From assembly GCA_003223595.1 (NCBI GenBank), contig QHVR01000123.1, positions 1 to 17,135 on the forward strand: a stretch of 17,135 nucleotides of DNA, in the 5' to 3' direction. The translations under genes were made by a program, and so were the position numbers. The DNA is from Acidobacteriota bacterium (GTDB taxonomy: Bacteria; Acidobacteriota; Terriglobia; Terriglobales; Acidobacteriaceae). The notes beneath the pieces are model-generated. The model searched no databases. It worked only from the letters and a program-made list of their open reading frames with translations, and was not told the origin of the DNA. Of the stretch, positions 9,215 to 15,867 are shown one piece after another (positions within the stretch are counted from its first letter, which is position 1; each line of letters starts with the position of its first letter).

Positions 9215-10372
9215 TCACGCGGAACCAGCTGGGGAATTGATCGGCTCCGGTTTCTCCCCGCGGAACACTCGCGAGATTCCTCGCACGATGCGGCGCATGG
9301 GCAACTCCCCTTTGGCGTCGGAAAAGAATATCTCGCCCGTGCGGCTCCCGCGATAGTACCAGCGCTTCAGCGTCGCGAGGTGCTCCATAGTATCCAGCGC
9401 CGATTTTGCAACGGCTGGAGGGAACGACTGCAGAAGTTCCTGGACCCGCGCTTCCATCGACTGCGACTTGGCGTGCTCCGTGGGCTGAATGCTGAACGCG
9501 ACCGGTCCCGAGATTCGCCCCGAATCGATGCGAAAGAACGCCACTGAACCCGGCAAGTGGCTGGGTTGGATGATCACGGCATTCAGGCGGTCAAGGCGGC
9601 GGACAATCTCCGGAAGTTGGCCGACCACCGGATTCAGCTTCTCGACCCGCGCATGAATGGCGGCAGCCTCTTCGAATGCAAGATCCGCGGAGGCAGCTTC
9701 GCGTTGCTCGGCGAACTGCCGCAGCAGTGATTCTCCTTGCGAATCGAAATACGTCTGCACCCGCTGCACTTCCTGCGCGTATTCCTCATTGCTGCATCCC
9801 TTGAAACAGGGGGCCAGGCACATCTTCATCTCGGAATAAATGCAGCCGGGGAATTTGGGATCAGGATGCAGATCGTCCAGGCAGCGCCGCATCTTGAAGA
9901 AATCGAGCGAGTCGTTCATGAATTTCTCGGCTGCAATCCGCGACACGAATGGTCCGTAATAAAGTGCCCGACCAGTGAGCCTGCCCAGCCGCGTTGTGAT
10001 GGACGCCCGGGGAAATTCATTCTCCAGATGCAATTTTACGAAGGGAGCGAAGCGGAATCGCAGGCGGTTCTGATACGTCTTGGGAAATACGTCCCGCAGA
10101 ACCCGATATAGGAGAAAGCCCGATTCGAAATCGGATCCGGTCAGTGAATACTCGATCGAGCGCACCCGGTCACGCAGATTCAACTTTTTGGTGCGCTCTT
10201 CTACAGCCCCTAGAAGCCGCTGCAGTCTTCGGCGCAGGTTGGCGGTCTTGCTGACGTACGGTTCCGCGTGGGACTCATCCCCTCGCAAAACGAACACGGC
10301 AGGCCCGGCGGGCACGGCGGCGAAAATCTCCGCATCCCGCTCAGGCGCGAATTCGATGCGCTCGCTCAGCAC
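9215..10372 (-). CDS. shortened UvrC-like protein (GIY-YIG, Cys cluster, UVR motif)
   Basis: A 385-residue relative of the N-terminal half of excinuclease subunit UvrC. Residues 23-105 align with the GIY-YIG nuclease, but the signature is altered: AVF replaces GVY (Tyr to Phe27) and YVSK replaces YVGK (Gly to Ser41). Tyr39, Lys42, the NLRRRL arginines and Glu83 remain. The middle part (RALYYGPFVSRIAA, 135-148) is typical UvrC. Four cysteines (C164, C177, C185, C189) keep the UvrC spacing of the iron-sulfur cluster. A UVR motif for UvrB contact is at about 228-247. The RNase H-like endonuclease and helix-hairpin-helix domains of full UvrC (about 600 residues) are absent, as in Cho-type proteins. 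The start is GTG 10372 with a weak AGGT just before it. It lies 101 bp downstream of the DnaC-like gene on the same strand. It may nick damaged DNA on one side only, or may be regulatory. Confidence 0.85.
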   Translation of the reverse strand: MLSERIEFAPERDAEIFAAVPAGPAVFVLRGDESHAEPYVSKTANLRRRLQRLLGAVEERTKKLNLRDRVRSIEYSLTGSDFESGFLLYRVLRDVFPKTYQNRLRFRFAPFVKLHLENEFPRASITTRLGRLTGRALYYGPFVSRIAAEKFMNDSLDFFKMRRCLDDLHPDPKFPGCIYSEMKMCLAPCFKGCSNEEYAQEVQRVQTYFDSQGESLLRQFAEQREAASADLAFEEAAAIHARVEKLNPVVGQLPEIVRRLDRLNAVIIQPSHLPGSVAFFRIDSGRISGPVAFSIQPTEHAKSQSMEARVQELLQSFPPAVAKSALDTMEHLATLKRWYYRGSRTGEIFFSDAKGELPMRRIVRGISRVFRGEKPEPINSPAGSA

Positions 10373-10388
10373 TACCTGATTCTAGAGG

Positions 10389-10422
10389 GATCTCGGCCAA
10401 CAGGCACACACCTTCCGAGATC
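10389..10422. other. 8-bp inverted repeat between the DnaC-like and UvrC-like genes
   Basis: GATCTCGG (10389-10396) and CCGAGATC (10415-10422) are perfect complements around an 18-nt loop. No T-run follows in the minus direction. It sits just upstream of the UvrC-like start and could be a processing hairpin or an operator. Confidence 0.4.
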
Positions 10423-10437
10423 TACTTGTCGAGTTTG

Positions 10438-10464
10438 ATCCGTGTAGATCCGTGAAAATCCGTG
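10438..10464 (-). repeat. CGGAT-phased repeat after the DnaC-like gene
   Basis: On the plus strand ATCCG occurs at 10438, 10448 and 10458. On the minus strand this gives three CGGAT words 10 bp apart in a unit starting GGCCACGGATTTTCACGGAT. It is located within 10-40 nt after the DnaC-like stop and oriented with that gene, as after gyrB. Confidence 0.85.
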
Positions 10465-10473
10465 GCCAAGAAG

Positions 10474-11256
10474 TTAACGAAAATTGGCGCTGCGAAACTT
10501 CTGTCGGAAATCAGTCCCGTCGAGGGTGATAACCCGGCACATCTCATGCAGCCGGGAGCGCATGCGCTCGCCAATGCGATCCCCGAGAGTTTCGCCGCGG
10601 CTGGCGGCGCGGGCGGGAGATAGCGAACCCGAGGCCCCTGCTGCAGGTTGGTCGTCGAAATTCGTCGTGATAATGGTGGTGCGGTTATCGTTGTAGCGCG
10701 TGTTCAGAATCAGGCTGACGGTGTCCCATACCCATTCAGTCGGCTTCACTGCTCCCAATTCATCGAGCACCAGTACATCCGTTTCAAACACCGGCCGCAA
10801 CACGTCTAATTCCGTGGTCTGCACGGTCGCGTTATAGGAATTCTGGATCTCTTTGAGCAGTTCGCGATAGTCATAAAACAGGCACGGAATGCCGCGATTC
10901 AGGATAAGTTCTTTCAGAATGCCGACCGCAAGATGAGTCTTGCCCGTACCGATTTTGCCGATGATCAGCAGGCCTTTGTCGCCGCGCGGGTCGCACTTTT
11001 TGGCGAAATTGGCCGCCAGAAAGTGAGCCTCGGCCAGAGATGGGTGGGCACCGGGGAAATCCGTGTCGTAGTTGGACAGTTCACAGTGTTCGTAACGCCG
11101 CGGAATTCTGGCCGCCGTCATCACGCCCTGGGCTCGCACCCGCAACTGGCAGTCACAGCGGGTTACGCGGCGGTCATTTACGCTGCCAGGATTGGAAACC
11201 GTCTTCCACCCCGAACCTTCACACAACGGACAAATCTCAACTGGCGCCTTAATCAC
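10474..11256 (-). CDS. DnaC/DnaI-like AAA+ ATPase with N-terminal zinc motif
   Basis: A 260-residue cytoplasmic ATPase of the DnaC/DnaI/IstB group. The N-terminus has CPLC (9-12) and CDC (34-36), a likely four-cysteine zinc site resembling that of helicase loaders. The AAA+ core has Walker A GKIGTGKT (100-107), Walker B VLVLDEL (161-167; D165, E166), sensor 1 IITTN (195-199) and arginines in GERMRSRL (229-236). By family such proteins load the replicative helicase DnaB onto single-stranded DNA, or serve a transposase as IstB does. No transposase or terminal repeats are nearby, so the chromosomal loader role is favoured. The start is GTG with GAGG about 8 nt upstream. An Ala/Gly/Ser-rich insert at 203-221 (PAAGASGSLSPARAASRG) is unusual and may be a flexible loop. 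The UvrC-like gene follows on the same strand. Confidence 0.87.
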   Translation of the reverse strand: MIKAPVEICPLCEGSGWKTVSNPGSVNDRRVTRCDCQLRVRAQGVMTAARIPRRYEHCELSNYDTDFPGAHPSLAEAHFLAANFAKKCDPRGDKGLLIIGKIGTGKTHLAVGILKELILNRGIPCLFYDYRELLKEIQNSYNATVQTTELDVLRPVFETDVLVLDELGAVKPTEWVWDTVSLILNTRYNDNRTTIITTNFDDQPAAGASGSLSPARAASRGETLGDRIGERMRSRLHEMCRVITLDGTDFRQKFRSANFR

Positions 11257-11284
11257 TGCAATGCCTCATTCCAGAATGACAACA

Positions 11285-11343
11285 CCCCGGACTTATTCCG
11301 GGGCGCTCGCTTCGCTTCGCGGGACAGCCCAAGGGGCCGTCCC
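11285..11343. repeat. two adjacent hairpins in a gene-free region
   Basis: The gap 11257-11667 between the DnaC-like start and HU holds no convincing gene. Near its left end CCCCGGA (11285-11291) pairs perfectly with TCCGGGG (11297-11303). A second hairpin, GGGAC-A-GCCC with GGGC-C-GTCCC (11321-11343), follows. There is no T-run, and the lengths fit small palindromic intergenic repeats. The leader of the DnaC-like gene must start in or near this block. Confidence 0.6.
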
Positions 11344-11422
11344 TACGTGGGTTCTTTCTCTTTTGAATGTGCACTGAGGGGCACTCTTTGCGCAAGCGGG
11401 AATCCCTGACCATCTGTGTACA

Positions 11423-11455
11423 TCCTGTGCAGGACTGGCGGCTCCTGTGGAGGAC
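11423..11455. repeat. two near-identical 13-bp boxes, 20 bp apart, upstream of HU
   Basis: TCCTGTGCAGGAC (11423-11435) and TCCTGTGGAGGAC (11443-11455) differ by one base and start exactly 20 bp apart. The first is palindromic over TCCTG-TG-CAGGA. They lie about 100 bp before the HU -35 box and could be paired binding sites on one face of the helix. Confidence 0.5.
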
Positions 11456-11553
11456 GGAGGAAAACCCCTTCGTTGCATTCCGAGAACCCGCTTCCCGTGC
11501 TTATCGCGGGGCGAACCCATTGCGAAACAGGCTTCCGGCGCGGATTTTCACAG

Positions 11554-11581
11554 TTGACATTCTTGCAAGAGAGAGCACAAT
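11554..11581 (+). promoter_or_regulatory. probable HU promoter
   Basis: TTGACA (11554-11559) is a perfect -35. A 16-nt spacer leads to CACAAT (11576-11581), a 4 of 6 match to the -10. Transcription would start near 11588, giving a leader of about 80 nt before the HU start codon. Confidence 0.6.
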
Positions 11582-11667
11582 ACCAGCGGTCAGGTTTCCC
11601 AACCCAGTCTAAGCCTTACGCAGTCCCGGTTTCGGCTGGGCACGAACGAGACCTGCGAGGAGAAACT

Positions 11668-11946
11668 ATGAACAAAGCTGATCTGGTCGATAAGATCGCA
11701 GGTGCATGTGACATCAGCAAAGCACAGGCCACGACCGCCATTGATACTGCTGTCGGTAGCGTTACCGCTGCTCTCCGCAAGGGAGATCGCGTGGCGTTGA
11801 TAGGCTTCGGCACTTTCTCGGTTTCGCAGAGAAAGGCGCGCAACGGCCGCAACCCGCAAACCGGCGCAACCATTAAAATTGCCGCCCGCAAAGTCGCGAA
11901 ATTCACCCCTGGGGCCGAACTGAAGAAAGCCGTAAACAGAAAGTAG
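11668..11946 (+). CDS. hup: HU-family DNA-binding protein
   Basis: A 92-residue histone-like protein, the usual HU length. It forms dimers that bend DNA and shape the nucleoid. The opening MNKADLVDKIA is characteristic; the DNA-contacting signature GFGTFSVSQRKARNGRNP lies at 46-63, followed by the beta-arm tip residues NPQTG (62-66) and the closing helix FTPGAELKKAV (79-89). The frame is open further upstream, but GAGGAG 5-6 nt before this ATG fixes the start. A TTGACA-type promoter precedes it and a strong terminator follows, so it is its own unit. IHF subunits look similar, but the sequence fits HU better. Confidence 0.96.
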   Translation: MNKADLVDKIAGACDISKAQATTAIDTAVGSVTAALRKGDRVALIGFGTFSVSQRKARNGRNPQTGATIKIAARKVAKFTPGAELKKAVNRK

Positions 11947-11967
11947 TTCGGAATACGATTTCCACGG

Positions 11968-11996
11968 ACGGCAGGGGGTCGGCCCTGCCGTTTTTT
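11968..11996 (+). terminator. intrinsic terminator of HU
   Basis: ACGGCAGGG (11968-11976) pairs perfectly with CCCTGCCGT (11983-11991) around a 6-nt loop, and six T follow (11991-11996). It begins 21 nt after the HU stop. Confidence 0.92.
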
Positions 11997-12009
11997 CCTG
12001 CCCGCATCC

Positions 12010-13002
12010 ATGTCCATAAATCTCTGCCTCTCTCATCTTCCGCGAGTTGCAGCCGTAGTGCTCTCTTTCGGGCTGTTGGCGGCGCAGTCTGGTCCGCAAC
12101 TGCCATTCGGAACCTGGCATCGTTTGACGGATGGTCCTGTAATCTCGCCTGCCGGCAACGGTTGGCAATCAGCCGGCACGTTCAATCCGGCAGTAATCGA
12201 AGCCAGCGGCAAGATCGTGATGCTCTATCGCGCGCAAGACAGCCAGGGCACTTCCAGGCTGGGCTACGCAGAGAGCGCCGATGGGCTTCATTTCACTCGC
12301 CGGAATGAGCCGGTTCTCAGTCCCACGGAATCCTACGAAAAAAATGGCGGAGTCGAGGATCCCAGACTCGTCCAGTTCGGCGACGCGTATTACCTGACTT
12401 ATACGGGCTACAACAAAACCGACGCGCAGCTCTGCCTCGCCACTTCCACAGACCTGATCCATTGGGAGCGCAAGGGCGTGATTATTCCGGCCAACAAAGG
12501 CAACTGGAATGTGAAGTGGACGAAATCGGGTGCTATCGTTCCGCAGAAAATCGATGGCAAATACTGGATGTATTTCCTCGGTACGAGCGGGGACAACAAA
12601 GATCAGGGCGGCCTGGCTTATTCGGAGGACTTGATGCATTGGACGGAGGCTACCAAGACTCCGGTTCTTCCCGTCAGGCCCGGTCAGTTCGACTCGCGCG
12701 TGGCGGAACCTGGGCCACCGCCGATCGTTACGCCGAACAGGATCATTCTGGTGTATAACGGCGCGGACGACAAGCTGGTCTACCGCACGGGGATCGCAAT
12801 CTTCGACCGCCACGATCCGCGCAAACTCCTTTGGAGAAGCGAGCGGCCCGTCTTTCAGCCTGCAAAGGAGTGGGAGCGAGTCGGCCAAGTGCCCAATGTT
12901 GTTTTCGTCGAGGGCATGTTGAAACGCGGCGAACGATATCTGTTCTACTACGGAGCAGCTGACAAATACGTAGCGGTGGCCGAGGCGCCGATGCTCCATT
13001 AG
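12010..13002 (+). CDS. secreted GH130-type mannoside phosphorylase or hydrolase
   Basis: A 330-residue five-bladed propeller enzyme of glycoside hydrolase family 130, which acts on beta-mannosides by phosphorolysis or hydrolysis. Family landmarks are TFNPAVI (57-63), MLYRAQ (71-76), GGVEDPRLV (113-121; D117 the likely catalytic acid), a DLIHWERKG blade motif (148-156), VYNGADDK (248-255) and YYGAADKYVAVA (313-324). Residues 11-27 look like a signal peptide (PRVAAVVLSFGLLAAQS), so the protein is probably exported, which fits hydrolytic members better than cytosolic phosphorylases; this is inference. The ATG has no clear ribosome site and lies 14 nt after the HU terminator T-run. It is convergent with the ADOP gene, 6 nt away. 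Together with GH27 it suggests mannan-type glycan use. Confidence 0.85.
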   Translation: MSINLCLSHLPRVAAVVLSFGLLAAQSGPQLPFGTWHRLTDGPVISPAGNGWQSAGTFNPAVIEASGKIVMLYRAQDSQGTSRLGYAESADGLHFTRRNEPVLSPTESYEKNGGVEDPRLVQFGDAYYLTYTGYNKTDAQLCLATSTDLIHWERKGVIIPANKGNWNVKWTKSGAIVPQKIDGKYWMYFLGTSGDNKDQGGLAYSEDLMHWTEATKTPVLPVRPGQFDSRVAEPGPPPIVTPNRIILVYNGADDKLVYRTGIAIFDRHDPRKLLWRSERPVFQPAKEWERVGQVPNVVFVEGMLKRGERYLFYYGAADKYVAVAEAPMLH

Positions 13003-13008
13003 CTCCGG

Positions 13009-15501
13009 TCATTCATAGCGCAGCGCAACCATGGGATCCAATCTGGTTGCACGCCGGGCGGGTATATAAGTGGCCAGTGCAGCGATGCCTGCCAGGAATG
13101 CGGCGGCCGCCACATAGATCAGGGACTCTCCCCCACTCCGGCCAAGGAATGAGCCGCTACTGGCAAGAGCAGAACTGTCTGCAGGCATCAGAGGAACAGT
13201 GCGCGAAAGAACCAGCATCACGCCAGCTCCGGCGAGCAGTCCCACACTTGTCAAAACCATTCCGCGCCGTAAAAGCAGCGCAAGGATCTCCGCCCGTTGC
13301 GCTCCCAGAGCCATCCGAACCCCAATCTCGCGCGTGCGCTGGGTGACGGAGTAGGACATGACGCTGTACAGTCCCAGCGCAGCCAAAAGCATGGCTAGCG
13401 CTCCCAAAATGCTCAACATGCTGGCAGCGATCTTTTGCGCAAACCAGCTCGCTCCTATGTATTCCGTCATTGGGATCGCTTCGAAAATGATTACATTGGG
13501 ATCAATCTCGCGAACCTCCTTCCGCAGCAGGGGGACGGCCTGGACCGGGTTGCCTGCGGTTCGCGCGAAGACGAAAAGGTTCATATCTTCACGATAAGCT
13601 TGCCGGAAAGGCACGTAGAAGTATGGCTGTGCGCTTTCCGTAAGCGAGCGGTCTTTGATGTCCTTGACCACTCCCACTACGGTGAACCACACGCCCCAGC
13701 CTTGGACCTTGCGCCCAATCGCATTTCCTGTCGGGAGGAAGCGCTTTCGGAACGCCTCTGTAACGATCATCACTTTCTGAGCCTTGGGGCTTTCGTCATC
13801 CTGCTCCGTAAAGTCGCGCCCTTCCACCAGCGGGATATGCATCAGGCTGAAATAACCAGGCGCGACGACGTTGCGTTCGATCTTCATATTCTCACCCGTC
13901 GCGGGCACGTATCCTTGCACTTCGATGGGTTCCCACCAGCTGCCCTGAAACCCAAGAGGCGCTCCGTCAGCGTAGGAAACGGCCGTAACGCCCGGCTCGG
14001 ATTCCATTCTTTCCCTCAGCTCGCGGCAGAACTGCTTTCTCTGATCGAGGTTGTAACCGCTGGTGGAGAGGTAAAAGCTTGAAACGAGCACGTTGGAGGG
14101 CTCGAACCCGGGGTCGATTTTCCGAGTCAGGGCAAACGCCCGGGCAAATAATCCGGCTCCGATCAGCGCCACTAGCGCCAAAGAGACCTCGGAAACTACC
14201 AGCAGCGAGCGCAGGCGATTGGAACCCAGTCCAGTCATGGATCCGCGCCCGCTCTCCTTCAGGCCGTCGTCGAGCCTTTCTCGCCAGCAGTGCAGAGCTG
14301 GCGCTGCGCCAGCGAGTAGAGCGCTAAGCAAGCAAAGCAGAATCGTGAAAGCCAGCGCCTGTCCATTCAGGTGTACCTGCAGCGCGGTCGCAATATTCGC
14401 GTGCGGCGGCAGCAGGTAAGGAAGCGCACCGGTCATCCATCTCGCCATGGCAGCGCCGATGAGCGCGCCCAGAGCTGCGAGGATCAGGCTCTCGCTGAGT
14501 ATTTGCCGCACCAGGCGCGCGCGTCCCGCTCCCAGGGCGAGCCGCAAGCCGAAATCTTTACGTCGGGTCACGAACCACGCAAGCAACAAATTGGCCACGT
14601 TGGCGCACGCAATCAACAACACAACGACACACACCGCTGCCAGAATCTGTAAGGGCGCCAGCAGCAACTCTCCTGCACCGCCGCGCGCTTTCCATGTGGG
14701 CACCAGAGTCGCGCTCATCCCCTCGTTGGTCGTTGGACTGCCTTTCGCGATCTGCCGCGCCAGTTCCGCAATTTCCTGCCGCGCCTGCTCCACCTTCACC
14801 CCTTGCTGCAGACGAGCAAGGCCATAAAGTTGGCGCGTTTGGCGATCCGTCAGCAACAGGTCGAGGCTTTGCAGTTGCGGCTGCATCACGACCGGAACCC
14901 ACATGTCGAACGATAAGCCGGAGAGCGTGCCGTGAAATTCAGGCGGCGTGACCCCGACGATTGTCATTTCACGCCGGTTCAGCCGAACCGTCTTTCCCGC
15001 AATCTGGGGATCAGAATTGAAGCGAGTACGCCAAAGCCTGTCGCTGATCACAACCACAGGGAAGCCCCCAGGCTTGTCGGCGAATTCTTCGCGCAGGAAT
15101 ACACGTCCCAGTTCAGGCCGTACGCCTAGAACGTCAAAGTAGTTGCCCGAAACCATCATGCCCCAGACTCTTTCCGCATGCTCTGTTTCTCCCACGTTCA
15201 GTGCAATAGGAACGAACATGGCCAGTCCGGAGATGGTTTTCAAGTTGTCGCGGTAGTCGCGAAAATCAAGGTAGGAATTCTCGACGTGCCCGCCGTCGGC
15301 GCGGGTAGTCTCGAATGCCCAAAGATCATCAGGCTTCGCGACACCGGGAAACGGGTGCAGAAGAACGTCATCAATCCAGCTAAAGACCGTGGTTCCGGCG
15401 CCAATTGCCAAACCGAAAGTCAGCGCGGCGAGCACCGCGAGGCGCGGATTGTGGACTAGCATGCGCCAGCCGTAACGAAAATCCTGCAGGAGTGATCCCA
15501 T
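13009..15501 (-). CDS. ADOP-family ABC permease (MacB/FtsX type, duplicated)
   Basis: An 830-residue inner-membrane protein with two copies of the MacB-like periplasmic domain plus FtsX-like permease. It opens LLQDFRYGWRMLVHNP, the typical ADOP start. Membrane segments lie near 21-42, 280-308, 330-356, 383-402, 432-455, 690-716, 745-765 and 793-812, that is four per half. The FtsX motifs RKDFGLRLALGAGRARLVRQ (314-333) and REIGVRMALGAQRAEIL (724-740) repeat in the two halves, and PARRATRLDPMVALRYE closes the protein. No ATPase gene accompanies it, as is common for these orphan permeases. Relatives move lipoproteins, peptides or macrolides; the substrate here is unknown. A GGGAGAGGGG ribosome site precedes the ATG. 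A -24/-12 promoter match sits just upstream. Confidence 0.95.
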   Translation of the reverse strand: MGSLLQDFRYGWRMLVHNPRLAVLAALTFGLAIGAGTTVFSWIDDVLLHPFPGVAKPDDLWAFETTRADGGHVENSYLDFRDYRDNLKTISGLAMFVPIALNVGETEHAERVWGMMVSGNYFDVLGVRPELGRVFLREEFADKPGGFPVVVISDRLWRTRFNSDPQIAGKTVRLNRREMTIVGVTPPEFHGTLSGLSFDMWVPVVMQPQLQSLDLLLTDRQTRQLYGLARLQQGVKVEQARQEIAELARQIAKGSPTTNEGMSATLVPTWKARGGAGELLLAPLQILAAVCVVVLLIACANVANLLLAWFVTRRKDFGLRLALGAGRARLVRQILSESLILAALGALIGAAMARWMTGALPYLLPPHANIATALQVHLNGQALAFTILLCLLSALLAGAAPALHCWRERLDDGLKESGRGSMTGLGSNRLRSLLVVSEVSLALVALIGAGLFARAFALTRKIDPGFEPSNVLVSSFYLSTSGYNLDQRKQFCRELRERMESEPGVTAVSYADGAPLGFQGSWWEPIEVQGYVPATGENMKIERNVVAPGYFSLMHIPLVEGRDFTEQDDESPKAQKVMIVTEAFRKRFLPTGNAIGRKVQGWGVWFTVVGVVKDIKDRSLTESAQPYFYVPFRQAYREDMNLFVFARTAGNPVQAVPLLRKEVREIDPNVIIFEAIPMTEYIGASWFAQKIAASMLSILGALAMLLAALGLYSVMSYSVTQRTREIGVRMALGAQRAEILALLLRRGMVLTSVGLLAGAGVMLVLSRTVPLMPADSSALASSGSFLGRSGGESLIYVAAAAFLAGIAALATYIPARRATRLDPMVALRYE

Positions 15502-15530
15502 TTACCCCTCTCCCTGGCTCCAGGCTGACT

Positions 15531-15546
15531 TGCAGATGCGGGGCCA
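15531..15546 (-). promoter_or_regulatory. candidate sigma-54 (-24/-12) promoter of the ADOP gene
   Basis: On the minus strand the sequence TGGCCCCGCATCTGCA has GG at 15545-15544 and GC at 15533-15532 with exactly ten bases between, the invariant spacing of RpoN promoters, and TGGC and TGCA also match. Transcription would start near 15520, leaving about 19 nt that include the ribosome site. One such match can occur by chance; the upstream dyads make it more credible. Confidence 0.55.
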
Positions 15547-15618
15547 TACTGAGATCAAGGTAAGTAGTTGAACCCCTTGGTTGACCTTACGCATTATCAC
15601 CCACCGAAGAACTCTGAC

Positions 15619-15654
15619 TGTTCATTTGCGTACAGTTCCGTGCGAAAGCGGACG
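15619..15654. promoter_or_regulatory. tandem dyads, possible activator-binding sites for the ADOP gene
   Basis: TGTTCATTTGCGTACA (15619-15634) and CGTGCGAAAGCGGACG (15639-15654) share, on the minus strand, the pattern GTMCGCWWWYGMAC, a partial palindrome. They start exactly 20 bp apart, two helical turns. They lie roughly 100-135 bp upstream of the predicted sigma-54 start, the usual place for NtrC-family enhancer sites. No regulator gene is in the window. Confidence 0.5.
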
Positions 15655-15867
15655 AACCTCGAAACGCTGAACTCTGCAAGCGGCCACCGCTTCAAGGATG
15701 AGATGTGGCTACGGTAAACGGCTCCAACACCTTCGAATTAAACGATTTTGACTTTGACTCGCCTTCTGGCAAACTCCTGTCTCTCCTGCTCGGCAACCCG
15801 TCTCGAAAGTGCTGCAATCTAAAACTCGTTGCATGCGCCGCCTCCGCATGACCCTCAAGGAGTTCAC

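Noticed and set aside
10474..11256. DnaC-like ATPase as IstB of an IS21 element
   Set aside because: No istA-type transposase or terminal inverted repeats nearby, and the N-terminal cysteine motif fits a helicase loader better.
15748..15759. TTGACT repeated twice as a -35 box for the FG-GAP gene
   Set aside because: No acceptable -10 sequence at 16-18 bp from either copy.
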